Below are positions 23,942-32,333 of a stretch of DNA of 32,333 nucleotides, one piece after another. Within the stretch, counting starts at the first letter, position 1, and every line of letters begins with the position of its first letter. This DNA comes from CAZJDM01 sp964544765 (GTDB lineage: Bacteria; Bdellovibrionota_B; Oligoflexia; CAYFLR01). The notes beneath the pieces are model-generated. The model was not told the DNA's origin, ran no database searches, and worked only from the letters and a program-made list of their open reading frames with translations. Where the stretch lies: positions 1 to 32,333 of the forward strand of contig CAZJDM010000036.1 in assembly GCA_964544765.1 (NCBI GenBank), read 5' to 3'. A program made the position numbers and the translations under genes.

Positions 23942-24583
23942 TTACTTAAGAAATTGTTTATTATCTATTGGAGGTTGTCTATCAAGTATTGAAAACCCGT
24001 GTAAAAACACATTAATCTTTTCTTTTGGCACTCCCAGGGACCTCAATTGACAAGCTGCCCAAGAAGTTTTATGACAGGTTGGACCATTACAAAAAATAAT
24101 ATAATTAGGTTCGGCAATATTTTTATAATAAGGAAAAGCACCTCTTTTTATCCTTTTATCCATGTACTTTTGAGCTTTATTAATACTTTCTAAAATATAT
24201 TTTTTAGATTCAGATATTGAATTTTGTCTAAATCCATCGGCAGAAACACTTCTATTTTCAGCTGGAACAAATGCTGTATAAACAAAGGTTCCGGCATTAC
24301 TTCGCGCCTTTTTACTTCGTACATCCAGAATTATCCAACCCGGTTCTTGATAATGTTGCAAAACAAACTCGGAAGAAACTATGTTACCAATATTATGAAA
24401 AGCATTTTGTAGATTTACATCCCTAGGTATGTTTATCCCTCTCCAACCAGGAACAGCAATACAAAATTGTTCCAAGCTCAATGTCCCGTCTCTAGCCATG
24501 TTGGGCTTTGCAGCATCTAAAGAATAACCAGTAATTACTAATACACAAAATAACTGCCAAACTTTAGTAATAAGATTTTTCAT
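23942..24583 (-). CDS. Exported rhodanese-like protein
   Basis: A 213-residue protein with a signal peptide (to about 24) and one rhodanese-like domain. Visible blocks are WIILDVRSKKAR (83-94), a strand-turn FVPAENRS (105-112), and YIIFCNGPTCHKTSWAA (161-177), the active-site loop with Cys165 and Cys170, followed by LGVPKEKINVFLHGF. The CNGPxC loop type is known from periplasmic rhodanese-like proteins, often in sulfur transfer or redox sensing. The exact role is not predictable. It has a perfect GGAG before the ATG and its own likely promoter. It is separated by about 150 bases from the activator operon downstream, so it is probably monocistronic. Confidence 0.82.
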   Translation of the reverse strand: MKNLITKVWQLFCVLVITGYSLDAAKPNMARDGTLSLEQFCIAVPGWRGINIPRDVNLQNAFHNIGNIVSSEFVLQHYQEPGWIILDVRSKKARSNAGTFVYTAFVPAENRSVSADGFRQNSISESKKYILESINKAQKYMDKRIKRGAFPYYKNIAEPNYIIFCNGPTCHKTSWAACQLRSLGVPKEKINVFLHGFSILDRQPPIDNKQFLK

Positions 24584-24613
24584 CCCATACTCCTAAAATT
24601 AAATCAATAATTC

Positions 24614-24643
24614 ATTATACCGTATATTGAAAAATTACACCAA
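24614..24643 (-). promoter_or_regulatory. Putative promoter of the rhodanese-like gene
   Basis: A perfect TATAAT (24614-24619) on the minus strand, with a weak TTGGTG (24638-24643) 18 bases upstream. The leader would be about 24 bases and contains TAGGAG before the ATG. Confidence 0.45.
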
Positions 24644-24834
24644 GTTTAGCTCCTAAGATTAGTAGGTTCGAAAAACAAAATCCCACAAGTTTTCAACCGC
24701 AATTATGAAAAAAGCTTACTTTTAGACTAAAATAAGATCATAAAATCATTGCGATTCAATACGAATCTACGTTTTGCACAATATTTAATCATTTATTAAA
24801 TTGTAAAATTAATGGTGGTGCAAATTGTCAAAAG

Positions 24835-24868
24835 GTCTCCAAACATCTTTTTCAAGACATTTGGAGAC
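24835..24868 (-). terminator. Terminator hairpin after the exported pyrophosphatase
   Basis: GTCTCCAAA (24835-24843) and TTTGGAGAC (24860-24868) pair perfectly, with an inner TCTT/AAGA helix in the loop. On the minus strand the stem is followed by CTTTTGAC. It lies 35 bases after the pyrophosphatase stop. Confidence 0.6.
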
Positions 24869-24902
24869 TTTAGTAACTCAATTTACTACAAATTATTAAA
24901 AT

Positions 24903-26051
24903 TTATTTTGCGCCATCTTTTTGCTCTGGACAAGCTACGAAAGATCCTTCAATTTGAGACTCTAATTTATCTTCAACAGCTGGCATCATTTGTCTTTTTC
25001 TAGAAGTAATTGGATTAGCTGTAACTGTATCATCACCAATTATGATTTCAGCTGGTTTTACTTTATCATTATCTTCTTTATCAATATAAGTTAAACCATC
25101 AAAGGCTTCTACCAAGAATTGATGATCTTCGGCACTTGAGGTAAAAACGGTAGATCCTTTGGTGGCTTTTCTGGTATCAGTTACAGCAAAATAAATATGA
25201 TCAAGATTACGTTTAGGGTCCTCTTTTACCTTAATCATGGTTGCTATAATTTCATCTTTTCTGGCGAATAAAGAATCGGGGTCAATAGTAGCGGCAACAC
25301 CATATCCTACAGCGTAACCATTAATATTGTATTCCTTGTAGTCCATAAGAAGTACTGTTTCAGCATCAACTCCACTAAAATCGGATTTAACAATTGCCAT
25401 TTGCCCATAAAATTCGTCCATTTTTTGCTTATCATAACCAACAACAGTTGCTAACCAATTAACATAAAATTTATCATGATTGGTAGTGGTTTCACTAGTT
25501 AGATTATCAGTATCTGACAAAATTGCACCCATTAAAATACCGGCTATACCATAAGGAATAGCTCTACCAGATTGGTGATATTTACTAGCCATGATGGAAG
25601 CTGTTGCGCCCCACTTTTTGATAGTAATATCAATAGCATAATATGAACCATCTTGAGTTGGATGATGGTCTAAAATTCCTATAATATTGCTATCTTCCAT
25701 ACACCTATCCGGACCTTGACTTCGAACATTATGGTCTACTAAAAAGAAATCTTTACCTTCGATTCCTACAATCAACTCAGGATACTCAACTGAAAATGTT
25801 TCAAAAATAAATTTAGATTCAGGATTCATTCCCCCGGTCCGACCAGCTTTATAACCGTAAAAATGAGCTGCTGCTTTAGAAGTTGCCTGAGAATCCGTAT
25901 CTGGACTTCTATGCCCTGTAGTCCAGATTTCATCTTGATCAGATGAGCTGATCTTAGGTGTGCCATTTGGATAGGCCCAACTAACATGGCTTACCAATAA
26001 TGTACTTAAAGCAAATAATAAATAACTTTTACGAATCTTTCTGACTTTCAT
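24903..26051 (-). CDS. Exported family II (DHH) inorganic pyrophosphatase
   Basis: This family hydrolyses pyrophosphate to two phosphates using Mn2+/Co2+. All metal-ligand motifs are seen: GHRSPDTDS with His47, Asp51 and Asp53; VDHN with Asp106; LDHH at 127-130; LSDTDN with Asp180. The C-terminal DHHA2 domain carries the substrate signature SRKRQMMP at 350-357. The odd point is the N-terminus: residues 1-26 form a good signal peptide (basic start, hydrophobic core, cleavage at SWA/YP), so the enzyme should act outside the cytoplasm, whereas family II enzymes are normally cytoplasmic. GGAGAAGGAGAG lies directly before the ATG. It is monocistronic. Length without the signal (about 356) is above the usual 310, with small insertions and a tail containing one Cys. 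Confidence 0.9.
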   Translation of the reverse strand: MKVRKIRKSYLLFALSTLLVSHVSWAYPNGTPKISSSDQDEIWTTGHRSPDTDSQATSKAAAHFYGYKAGRTGGMNPESKFIFETFSVEYPELIVGIEGKDFFLVDHNVRSQGPDRCMEDSNIIGILDHHPTQDGSYYAIDITIKKWGATASIMASKYHQSGRAIPYGIAGILMGAILSDTDNLTSETTTNHDKFYVNWLATVVGYDKQKMDEFYGQMAIVKSDFSGVDAETVLLMDYKEYNINGYAVGYGVAATIDPDSLFARKDEIIATMIKVKEDPKRNLDHIYFAVTDTRKATKGSTVFTSSAEDHQFLVEAFDGLTYIDKEDNDKVKPAEIIIGDDTVTANPITSRKRQMMPAVEDKLESQIEGSFVACPEQKDGAK

Positions 26052-26204
26052 AAACTCTCCTTCTCCATAAATTGGTTATGTCAAAATAAATTTCTCTTAA
26101 ACATACTGAATATCAGTAATCCTATAAATTTTGCTGCTTTCACGTAAATTATGGCTACTATTTATCAGATTAGTTCTATTAATTCAACTTATTTTGGAAT
26201 CAAA

Positions 26205-26227
26205 TTACATATACTTTTGATATGTAA
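26205..26227 (-). terminator. A/T hairpin after the subtilase gene
   Basis: TTACATAT and ATATGTAA pair perfectly around a 7-base loop, about 45 bases after the subtilase stop. On the minus strand it is followed by TTGATTCC. The stem is A/T-rich, so it would be a weak terminator. Confidence 0.3.
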
Positions 26228-26272
26228 TAATTTAGTGAAATTTATTGACGATTTACATGTTGTAAAAATTAT

Positions 26273-29200
26273 TCAATGATTAACGGTTACACTTAGATAG
26301 GATTTACTTGATATACCATTTGAGTTGGTAACAACTAAAAGAAAAGTTAAAATAGTATTTTCCATATCTACCGGCACCTCAAAGCCTGCTTCAGCTTGAG
26401 TGAAATCTACTAACTCAACCAATGGACCACCAACTTGCCGCCAATGATAAATCAACATACCACCGGCTGGATCTTCACTATTAGATCCATCTAACTGAAT
26501 CGATTGCCCAGGTACAGCAACAATATTTTCATCAACCACAGCAATTGGTGGATCAACAATGGTTATCTCTACCGAAGTTGAATCTTGTAAACCTCCCTCA
26601 TCTTCAACTGTCAATTTAATGGCAAAAACGCCTTCAACAGCCGGGGCATTAAATTGGATAACCGGTGAATGAACAGAAGCCAGATTAATTGTTTGAAGAT
26701 TAGCCGAACTACCAGTCATAATCTGCGACCATGTAAATTTAACAATTCGTCCATCCCGATCAAAACTACCCCTTCCATCCAGTTCCAATAATTGTCCAGT
26801 ACCAACATGGGTTATATCATTAATTCTGGCCACTGGACTAAGATTTGGTGATACAATGATAGTAATTGAATCGGTACCACTTTTATTATGAGGGTCGATA
26901 GCTGTTAAAGTAAAATTTAAAATCGATGGTTCAGTAGGGGCAACAAACTCAAGTTGATCCTGATTAAGAATAACATCCCCGGTAATAACATTCTCTCCAT
27001 TAGTTTGGGTCCACCTTAAAGTCAATGATTGATTTTCCGGATCAGAAACTTCAGACCTTATCACCACATTACTTCCCGGCTGCACCAAAAAATCATTTTC
27101 AATGTTAACCACTGGTGGATGATTCTCTGGCCCACCATCGTCTGGTGAGGAACCATCACCTATATTCCAACGAGATTCCTCATCGGGAATTTTCCACAAT
27201 AAACTCGATCCATCCTGTAGCACATCATTATTAAATGAGTATTTCCTCGCAACACTTGGAGATACTTGTATACCTATTGTCGCGCTGCCACCTTTATCAC
27301 AACTTTGAGTACCAAAGACCACATCCTTGTAGTTAAAAAGAATGTTGGGACTATCTTCGAAAAGTACTATTTGAAAGGTAACATCTCCTGAACATTGTTC
27401 TTCATAATGTGGAACATGTCGCCATTCGATAACCAGTTCCCTGTTAGGTGAAATCCCCAAAGTCTGAGCAAATACTCCCCCACCTTCTCCGGGAACTAAA
27501 TCATCCCAAAACGGAACCACCAAAGTATGGTTATCAGGTATGGGAAAATCAACATTATCCCAAATTAACATCCTGTTGGTAAAACTAACACCACCATTAG
27601 CAGCTACAATCACTTCATTGTATCCTTCCAAAGAACCCGCAAACTTAATTGGAAAAGGTGTTTCTAGTGTAACTGTTTCCTCATCATATAAAAGAAATAA
27701 CTTATCGCCTTCTATATTACGATAATTACTCACAACCCGGTCCGGTGCTAAATAATTGTCAATAATCTCAACTTCCAAAACATCTCCTTGCGGAAAATCT
27801 AATCTATAATGCCTAAATAGATCAGATGGAGTCCATACATTACTATAATAACCTGTCGAGTTGACATCTTCCAAAATTACTTGGCCCTGTCCTTCATTAA
27901 TATCAACCGTTACCGAACCGGCCGCTCGATCACAATCCAGATGCAACACTTCCAAATTAACTCTTTCCTCTGGGCCAACAGATATTTTATCTTTGATGGG
28001 AAGTGTTCTTCTAGTCACTTTCTGATTACTACAACTCATTGATCCCACACCACCTTCGTCCCAGGCCCTTACCCGTCTACTGCTAATGACATGTTTAAGA
28101 TAAATATCGTCTTTTTTGCCTCCCGTAATTACCAAATTTTTGATTTTTTTCCAGTCCCGATTTTGATTCTGTATTTTCAATAAGCCTACCAATCCTGTAA
28201 CATGAGGAGCCGCCATAGAGGTCCCATCTAAACTGGTATATTGATCATTGGGCATAGTACTATAAATTGATACACCCGGAGCGGCAACATGCACTGTTCT
28301 AATACCGTAATTAGAGAAATAGGCTATACTGTCGTTTCGGTTAAATGCCGCCACTGCAAGCACATTGGGCACATGATAACTACTGGGATAATAATGGAAC
28401 TCATCAACATTAACACCATCATTCCCAGCTGCAGCCACAAATAAAATACCCTTATCCATTTGCAATTGAATGGCTTCTTCTAAAGCTATGGATTTATTAT
28501 AACTACCCCAAGAATTATTGGTTGCTACTATATCAATATTGTATTTAGTTTTTAAATTATTGAAGTAGTTTAAGCATTTAAAAATATCGGCAAGATAACC
28601 AAACCCATCATCCGACATATATTTACAAGTTATAATTTTAACATTTTTAACAATACCTGTAATTCCAATAGCGTTATTGTATGTTGCGGCAATAATTCCC
28701 GTAACATGGGTACCATGCCCATTACCATCCAAAGGATCTCCATTATCATCAACCACGTTGATACCGTATATATCATCAACATATCCATTCTCATCATCAT
28801 CAATATTGTTACCCGCAATCTCATTCGGATTTACCCACAAGTTTTTTTTCAAATCTTCATGCAAATAATCCACACCCGTATCGATCACCCCAATATACGT
28901 TTCTCCTGAACCGATATGTTCCCATGCTTCGGGAACATTCATATCTGCATCAACAGTGCCTCCAACTTGTCCTAAATTATGTAGTCCCCATAAATTTGTA
29001 TATTTGGGGTCATTAGGAATTTCATCAACCCGATAGATATAATTAGGTTCTACATATTGAACATCCGGATTTTTTGAATACAATTTGATTATATCTTTAA
29101 CCGACATTTTCTGTTTGGCTTCTAAAAGGTGTAAATTACTGTCATGCTTGTAACTACGAACCAGTTTAACTGATTTTAAATGATCCCTCCCCGCCACCAG

Positions 29201-29440
29201 ATTGAGTTTTTTCTTAAACTTAATTATTACCTGATTAGGAGAAGCATTAATTTTTTGGGCCCCAGCCGTTTCAGCTAGTTGGGATCTGGCATCTGCTGCT
29301 TTTTTATCTGTCGCGATTTTTTGATTTTTGATAGGAATTTGACTCTTAATCGAACGAACTACAGCTCGCCTTTTTTTACAATAAGCAATGGCCAGAATAA
29401 TAAACAAACTGATAAAAATCCTGGTACCTAAGTTCCTCAA
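26273..29440 (-). CDS. Secreted subtilisin-like (S8) serine protease with Ig/PKD-like C-terminal repeats
   Basis: A 1055-residue exported protease. An N-terminal hydrophobic signal reaches Cys21 (IAYC; not a good lipobox because of Tyr at -1). A fervidolysin-like propeptide lies at about 65-137 (NQVIIKFKKKL, DVQYVEPNY). The subtilase domain (about 145-450) has Asp187 in VIDTGVD, His242 in GHGTHVTG, the oxyanion Asn in NNSWG near 309 and Ser408 in GTSMAAPHV. An Asp/Asn-rich loop (211-223) suggests calcium binding. Residues about 490-760 form beta-rich domains, followed by three repeats of about 95 residues (775-870, 871-965, 966-1055) of PKD/cadherin-like type. The start is TTG with AAGGAGG six bases before it. 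It lies 43 bases after the 2H gene, as last gene of that operon. Confidence 0.95.
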   Translation of the reverse strand: MRNLGTRIFISLFIILAIAYCKKRRAVVRSIKSQIPIKNQKIATDKKAADARSQLAETAGAQKINASPNQVIIKFKKKLNLVAGRDHLKSVKLVRSYKHDSNLHLLEAKQKMSVKDIIKLYSKNPDVQYVEPNYIYRVDEIPNDPKYTNLWGLHNLGQVGGTVDADMNVPEAWEHIGSGETYIGVIDTGVDYLHEDLKKNLWVNPNEIAGNNIDDDENGYVDDIYGINVVDDNGDPLDGNGHGTHVTGIIAATYNNAIGITGIVKNVKIITCKYMSDDGFGYLADIFKCLNYFNNLKTKYNIDIVATNNSWGSYNKSIALEEAIQLQMDKGILFVAAAGNDGVNVDEFHYYPSSYHVPNVLAVAAFNRNDSIAYFSNYGIRTVHVAAPGVSIYSTMPNDQYTSLDGTSMAAPHVTGLVGLLKIQNQNRDWKKIKNLVITGGKKDDIYLKHVISSRRVRAWDEGGVGSMSCSNQKVTRRTLPIKDKISVGPEERVNLEVLHLDCDRAAGSVTVDINEGQGQVILEDVNSTGYYSNVWTPSDLFRHYRLDFPQGDVLEVEIIDNYLAPDRVVSNYRNIEGDKLFLLYDEETVTLETPFPIKFAGSLEGYNEVIVAANGGVSFTNRMLIWDNVDFPIPDNHTLVVPFWDDLVPGEGGGVFAQTLGISPNRELVIEWRHVPHYEEQCSGDVTFQIVLFEDSPNILFNYKDVVFGTQSCDKGGSATIGIQVSPSVARKYSFNNDVLQDGSSLLWKIPDEESRWNIGDGSSPDDGGPENHPPVVNIENDFLVQPGSNVVIRSEVSDPENQSLTLRWTQTNGENVITGDVILNQDQLEFVAPTEPSILNFTLTAIDPHNKSGTDSITIIVSPNLSPVARINDITHVGTGQLLELDGRGSFDRDGRIVKFTWSQIMTGSSANLQTINLASVHSPVIQFNAPAVEGVFAIKLTVEDEGGLQDSTSVEITIVDPPIAVVDENIVAVPGQSIQLDGSNSEDPAGGMLIYHWRQVGGPLVELVDFTQAEAGFEVPVDMENTILTFLLVVTNSNGISSKSYLSVTVNH

Positions 29441-29483
29441 GTAAATCCTCCTTGATCTCCTGAACCTCTTAGTCCTCCTAAAA

Positions 29484-30281
29484 CTACTTATTACTTCTCA
29501 CTTGATAGATATTTTTATAATCATTCATATGCTCAAAATGTTGATACGCTATATCATTGAGATCCATATCGATATACAACTTGGGTGGATTGAGACGATC
29601 AAATATCTGCCATAAGTTTTTTATTTGCTGATGGGAAGGTTTTACCGGTTTAAAATAGGCGAAAGTAAGATGAGGTCGAAACCAATAATCCAAATATTTA
29701 ACCTCCTCAAATAAATTATAGACGTTGATTAATTTTCTAAAATTATAATCATCAACCGGTATAAATCCTAACAGAAAGGTTGTTCTAAAAGAGGGATAAT
29801 AATAAGTCGCTTCAAGTTTTACCTGACTATGTTCAGGAAACCTTTCCAAATAAGACCTTAAACGAGTAAAAATTCTTTCAACTTGCTTTGTATTTTCTTT
29901 CATTTCATTTTTAAGTACATTTTGGTCCTTACCATTAACTAAATCATGTATTGTTATATGAAATGAATTAACATCTAAAGGCTCCGCTAAAAAATCCACC
30001 TGCGACAAAATTTCTTTTTGGATTTGAAAATATGTATTTATCTGTTTTTCATTGAAAGGATATACAATAGTATCACCGTAAAATCCTTGCATCTTTCCTT
30101 GTGAACTCACTTTGGCTTGCAATTCATCTGGTATGTTCCATTGAAAAGAATCGTCATTAAGTTGCGAAAGAAACATCTCTTGCTTAGATTTAACCCCATT
30201 AATATATTCAATATAAGAACATTCTTTTCCTTTAAAGATTACTGGCTGACGCAGTAAATCTAATCCCCCATCATCTACCAT
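29484..30281 (-). CDS. 2H phosphoesterase-like protein
   Basis: A 265-residue protein without signal peptide. It carries the two HxT motifs of the 2H phosphoesterase superfamily (LigT, CPDase, AKAP7): SFHITIHD with His108 and Thr110, and FRPHLTFAYF with His204 and Thr206. Spacing of about 96 residues and the surrounding hydrophobic strands fit the bilobal fold. Such enzymes act on 2',3'-cyclic or 2'-5' linked nucleotides; the substrate here cannot be told. The start ATG follows GGAGG closely and overlaps the end of the Sel1-repeat gene by 11 bases, showing translational coupling. It is the only apparently cytoplasmic product between two exported ones. Confidence 0.78.
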   Translation of the reverse strand: MVDDGGLDLLRQPVIFKGKECSYIEYINGVKSKQEMFLSQLNDDSFQWNIPDELQAKVSSQGKMQGFYGDTIVYPFNEKQINTYFQIQKEILSQVDFLAEPLDVNSFHITIHDLVNGKDQNVLKNEMKENTKQVERIFTRLRSYLERFPEHSQVKLEATYYYPSFRTTFLLGFIPVDDYNFRKLINVYNLFEEVKYLDYWFRPHLTFAYFKPVKPSHQQIKNLWQIFDRLNPPKLYIDMDLNDIAYQHFEHMNDYKNIYQVRSNK

Positions 30282-32088
30282 ACTCCTCCTTTTTAGCCGC
30301 TCTTAAAATTTTTAATCTTTTATTGATACATAAAACTGGAAAATAGTTTTTTTCAATTTTATTAGCAGCCGAAGATAAAAAACGACTAACCTTTTGTCTT
30401 TTCAACTCATCCAATTCTGAAATCGTTAGGTTCTCATCCTCTTTTTTATCTAGCAACTCCACATAAGTATCCACCAAGGTTTTGGTTGTAGATTTAAACA
30501 TGCTTTCGGACGATTTTAAATGTTGGGACAGTTTGTTGATAGCATCCATACAAGCTCTTGGTTCATTATATTTTTCTTTATCACATTGGATATTACCAAA
30601 ACCAATTAATGGTACTCGTCCTAATTTTCGATCCAAGCATTTCAATATATAATTAAATTCTTTTTTAACATTATTGGTAACATTATCAAGATCTTGCTTT
30701 ACCATAGATAAGATTGCCTTTCTATGCTGCCTTCTTTGATTCTCTTGCCTTTGTTTAGCTAATTTCAATCTCTTTTTTTCTCGCTGCTTTTTTTGTTTTG
30801 CTAGCAATTTTCTTTTCTTCTGAGCCTTTAGTTTCTCCTGATGCAGATATTTTTTTTCCATTTTCTTTTCTTGAACCTTACCTATCATTTCCACCAATAC
30901 TGCTATCTCTTTTGACTTTAGACAAGCTTCTTGATTATTATGTTTACATGACTTGTTATAATAAAAATGCGCCATAACCGGATTTTCTAGATCCTTTTGA
31001 TACATATCAGCAGCGTGCATACAACTCTCTTTATCTCCTAAATCACAAGCTTGTCTGTAATTATGAACCGCCAAATTATAAAAGATAGGATCAGCTTTTC
31101 TATGATCGGCGGCTATAATGCACGAATCTTTAATTCCATCGATACAGGCACTTTCATAAAAATCCACACTTTCTTTTTTAGCACCCATTTTAACCTTTAT
31201 TTCGCCCATTAAATGACACGCCTGCGCTTCCCCTCTTATACCGGTCTGATCACAAGCTCGTTTAATATATTCTATACCTTTGACAGGATTTTCATTCATT
31301 AACAGCATTTCACCATATAACCTACAACCAGAACTTGCTTTTAAATCACAACTCTTCAAATAAAGCGCCTGAGCCTCATCTAATTCATCTTCTCTGGCCA
31401 ATAACAATCCATACAACGTACAAGTTCTTCCCAATCCTTTTTCACAATGCTTTTTAAGATAATCTACAGCTAATTCTCTCTGTTGTTCTGACAGCATTAA
31501 AATTCCTAATTCATAGCAAGCCACATCAGAACCTGATTCGCAGACCTTTGATAATAGCTGTTTAGCTTTGGCAAAATCCTTTTCTTCCTTATAGGCTTTT
31601 ATACCAACAGCTATACATGATTTAACATGATCCTTTTGACATAAATCATTTAACGAAGGGTTTTGTCCCCAGATACACGCCGCACTGTTTCCCTGCTTAC
31701 AATATTTTTGATATATTTCATTGGCTCTTTCTTTTTGTCCGACAACTAAATCTAAAACCAGAGCATAATCAAGGCAGGCAATATCATCTCCTTTCTTACA
31801 TGACCATTTTAATTGCCTCTTAATTTCTGGGTGTTGATTACATTTTTGAATATAATCAACCGCTCTGAAATATTTACCTCTAACGGCTAATTCATAACCT
31901 AATGTAAAACAAGCCTTATTTTGACAAGTATTTTGATTACATTTACCGACTAGTTCATTTAATTCTAAATCAGTTTTAACTCTTTTAGCATTTTTGACAT
32001 TTTTGACATCTTTTGCTGCCCATCCAATACTGGATAAACAAATCAAAATAATTAAATAAAAACTTATGTATTTAACCAGAGTTACCAC
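30271..32088 (-). CDS. Exported Cys-rich Sel1-like repeat protein with basic coiled-coil C-terminus
   Basis: The best start is the GTG at 32088: AGGAGG lies five bases before it and it yields a clean signal peptide (YISFYLIILICLSSIGWAA). An in-frame ATG at 32121 would place the ribosome site inside the gene. The product has 605 residues. About 45-400 is a series of Sel1/TPR-like repeats of about 35 residues. Most hold a cysteine pair spaced C-X7-C (for example CESGSDVAC, CDLGDKESC), 24 Cys in this region, as in Helicobacter Hcp proteins where each pair forms a disulfide. A Lys/Arg/Gln-rich coiled coil (about 405-455) and a helical C-terminal domain with four Cys follow. It is periplasmic or secreted, likely a protein-binding scaffold, and first gene of an operon with the 2H and subtilase genes. 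Confidence 0.85.
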   Translation of the reverse strand: MVTLVKYISFYLIILICLSSIGWAAKDVKNVKNAKRVKTDLELNELVGKCNQNTCQNKACFTLGYELAVRGKYFRAVDYIQKCNQHPEIKRQLKWSCKKGDDIACLDYALVLDLVVGQKERANEIYQKYCKQGNSAACIWGQNPSLNDLCQKDHVKSCIAVGIKAYKEEKDFAKAKQLLSKVCESGSDVACYELGILMLSEQQRELAVDYLKKHCEKGLGRTCTLYGLLLAREDELDEAQALYLKSCDLKASSGCRLYGEMLLMNENPVKGIEYIKRACDQTGIRGEAQACHLMGEIKVKMGAKKESVDFYESACIDGIKDSCIIAADHRKADPIFYNLAVHNYRQACDLGDKESCMHAADMYQKDLENPVMAHFYYNKSCKHNNQEACLKSKEIAVLVEMIGKVQEKKMEKKYLHQEKLKAQKKRKLLAKQKKQREKKRLKLAKQRQENQRRQHRKAILSMVKQDLDNVTNNVKKEFNYILKCLDRKLGRVPLIGFGNIQCDKEKYNEPRACMDAINKLSQHLKSSESMFKSTTKTLVDTYVELLDKKEDENLTISELDELKRQKVSRFLSSAANKIEKNYFPVLCINKRLKILRAAKKEEYGR

Positions 32089-32333
32089 AAAAACCTCCTT
32101 GTTACTTTTAAGGTCTCCCATTCTAAATAAAAAATTCCTTTTATTCTGTCAGTTTAGGGAATCGGTATAATCAATGAAAAGTTTAGAATTAAATCATTAT
32201 GCGGTCCATAGCTTCAGCTATAATAGTCAAAACTTGATAATTACTATCTATTTTGGTCCACTTTAAGAGACACATTAAATAGTATTAAACTCTAATTTCT
32301 TTCTTTTTTACGACGATTTTAGGAGCGCATAGG

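Larger units (their letters stand above)
24584..24902. other. 319-base intergenic region
   Basis: Lies between the rhodanese-like start and the pyrophosphatase stop. It holds the likely rhodanese promoter (24614-24643), the pyrophosphatase terminator hairpin (24835-24868) and short A/T inverted repeats, such as GATTC/GAATC near 24755. The one open frame entering it, on the plus strand from about 24812, runs antisense to the pyrophosphatase gene and has no coding character. I see no gene or structured RNA in the middle part. Confidence 0.5.

Noticed and set aside
24812..25003. Short plus-strand frame over the pyrophosphatase 3' end
   Set aside because: It overlaps the terminator hairpin and the SRKRQMMP region of a certain gene, has no ribosome site and a protein-unlike composition.
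28630..28909. Several open frames on both strands around the subtilase calcium-loop region
   Set aside because: Asp/Asn-rich codons (GAT, AAC, ATC) give long stop-free shadows; the subtilase frame has all catalytic motifs.
29375..29440. Lipoprotein signal in the subtilase (IAYC)
   Set aside because: Tyr at -1 and the basic residues right after the Cys do not fit a lipobox; an ordinary signal or anchor is as likely.
32089..32121. In-frame upstream ATG of the Sel1-repeat gene
   Set aside because: It would put the AGGAGG site inside the coding region and spoil the signal peptide; the GTG at 32088 fits both.
32318..32333. Possible plus-strand gene start at the right edge (TTTTAGGAGCGCATAGG)
   Set aside because: A ribosome-site-like AGGAG is visible but no start codon lies inside the window.
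1..32333. CRISPR arrays, tRNA or rRNA genes
   Set aside because: No regularly spaced repeats and no cloverleaf or rRNA-like stretches were seen in the intergenic regions.

Overview
This is an A+T-rich (by eye about two thirds A+T) chromosomal stretch from a Gram-negative bacterium. Signs of this are lipoprotein signal sequences, a likely outer-membrane barrel, the lipid II flippase MurJ, DsbA-type oxidative folding, two sigma-54 activators and many two-component proteins. The mix of dense signalling and many secreted hydrolases would fit a Bdellovibrionota/Oligoflexia-like or other former deltaproteobacterial lineage, but no marker gene fixes the taxonomy, so that is inference. Genes are tightly packed on both strands. 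I found no rRNA, tRNA, CRISPR array or intact transposon.

Layout. 1-2324 (-): membrane histidine kinase, cut by the left edge. 2600-6900 (+): a compact run of uracil-DNA glycosylase, a COG0731-type radical SAM protein, MurJ and a lipoprotein aminopeptidase. 7180-10052: a divergent phosphorelay set made of a REC-kinase fusion (-) facing an OmpR-type regulator, an Hpt protein and a lone receiver (+). 10143-16251: DsbA-like protein (-), GNAT acetyltransferase and glutamine-dependent NAD synthetase (+), a metzincin-like lipoprotein (-) and an AlaA-like aminotransferase (+). 16450-18219 (+): TPR protein with a likely beta-barrel. 18281-32088 is entirely on the minus strand. It holds an NtrC-like activator with a degenerate receiver, a secreted ADP-ribosyltransferase-like protein, a three-gene signalling/glutaminyl-cyclase operon, an exported rhodanese-like protein, an exported family II pyrophosphatase, and an operon of a Cys-rich Sel1-repeat protein, a 2H phosphoesterase-like protein and a subtilase with three Ig/PKD-like repeats.

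Two themes stand out. First, signalling parts are split or altered. One protein has GAF, HisKA and REC domains but no ATPase domain and is co-transcribed with a sigma-54 activator that has no receiver. A second sigma-54 activator has His where the receiver should have its phosphorylated Asp. A third system places Hpt and REC in separate genes. Second, much of the right half encodes exported proteins: two proteases, glutaminyl cyclase, rhodanese-like protein, pyrophosphatase, Cys-rich repeats, barrel protein and a possible ADP-ribosyltransferase. This suggests an envelope- or host/prey-directed programme. The ADP-ribosyltransferase-like gene, the ATPase-less kinase operon and the exported pyrophosphatase deserve the closest look.
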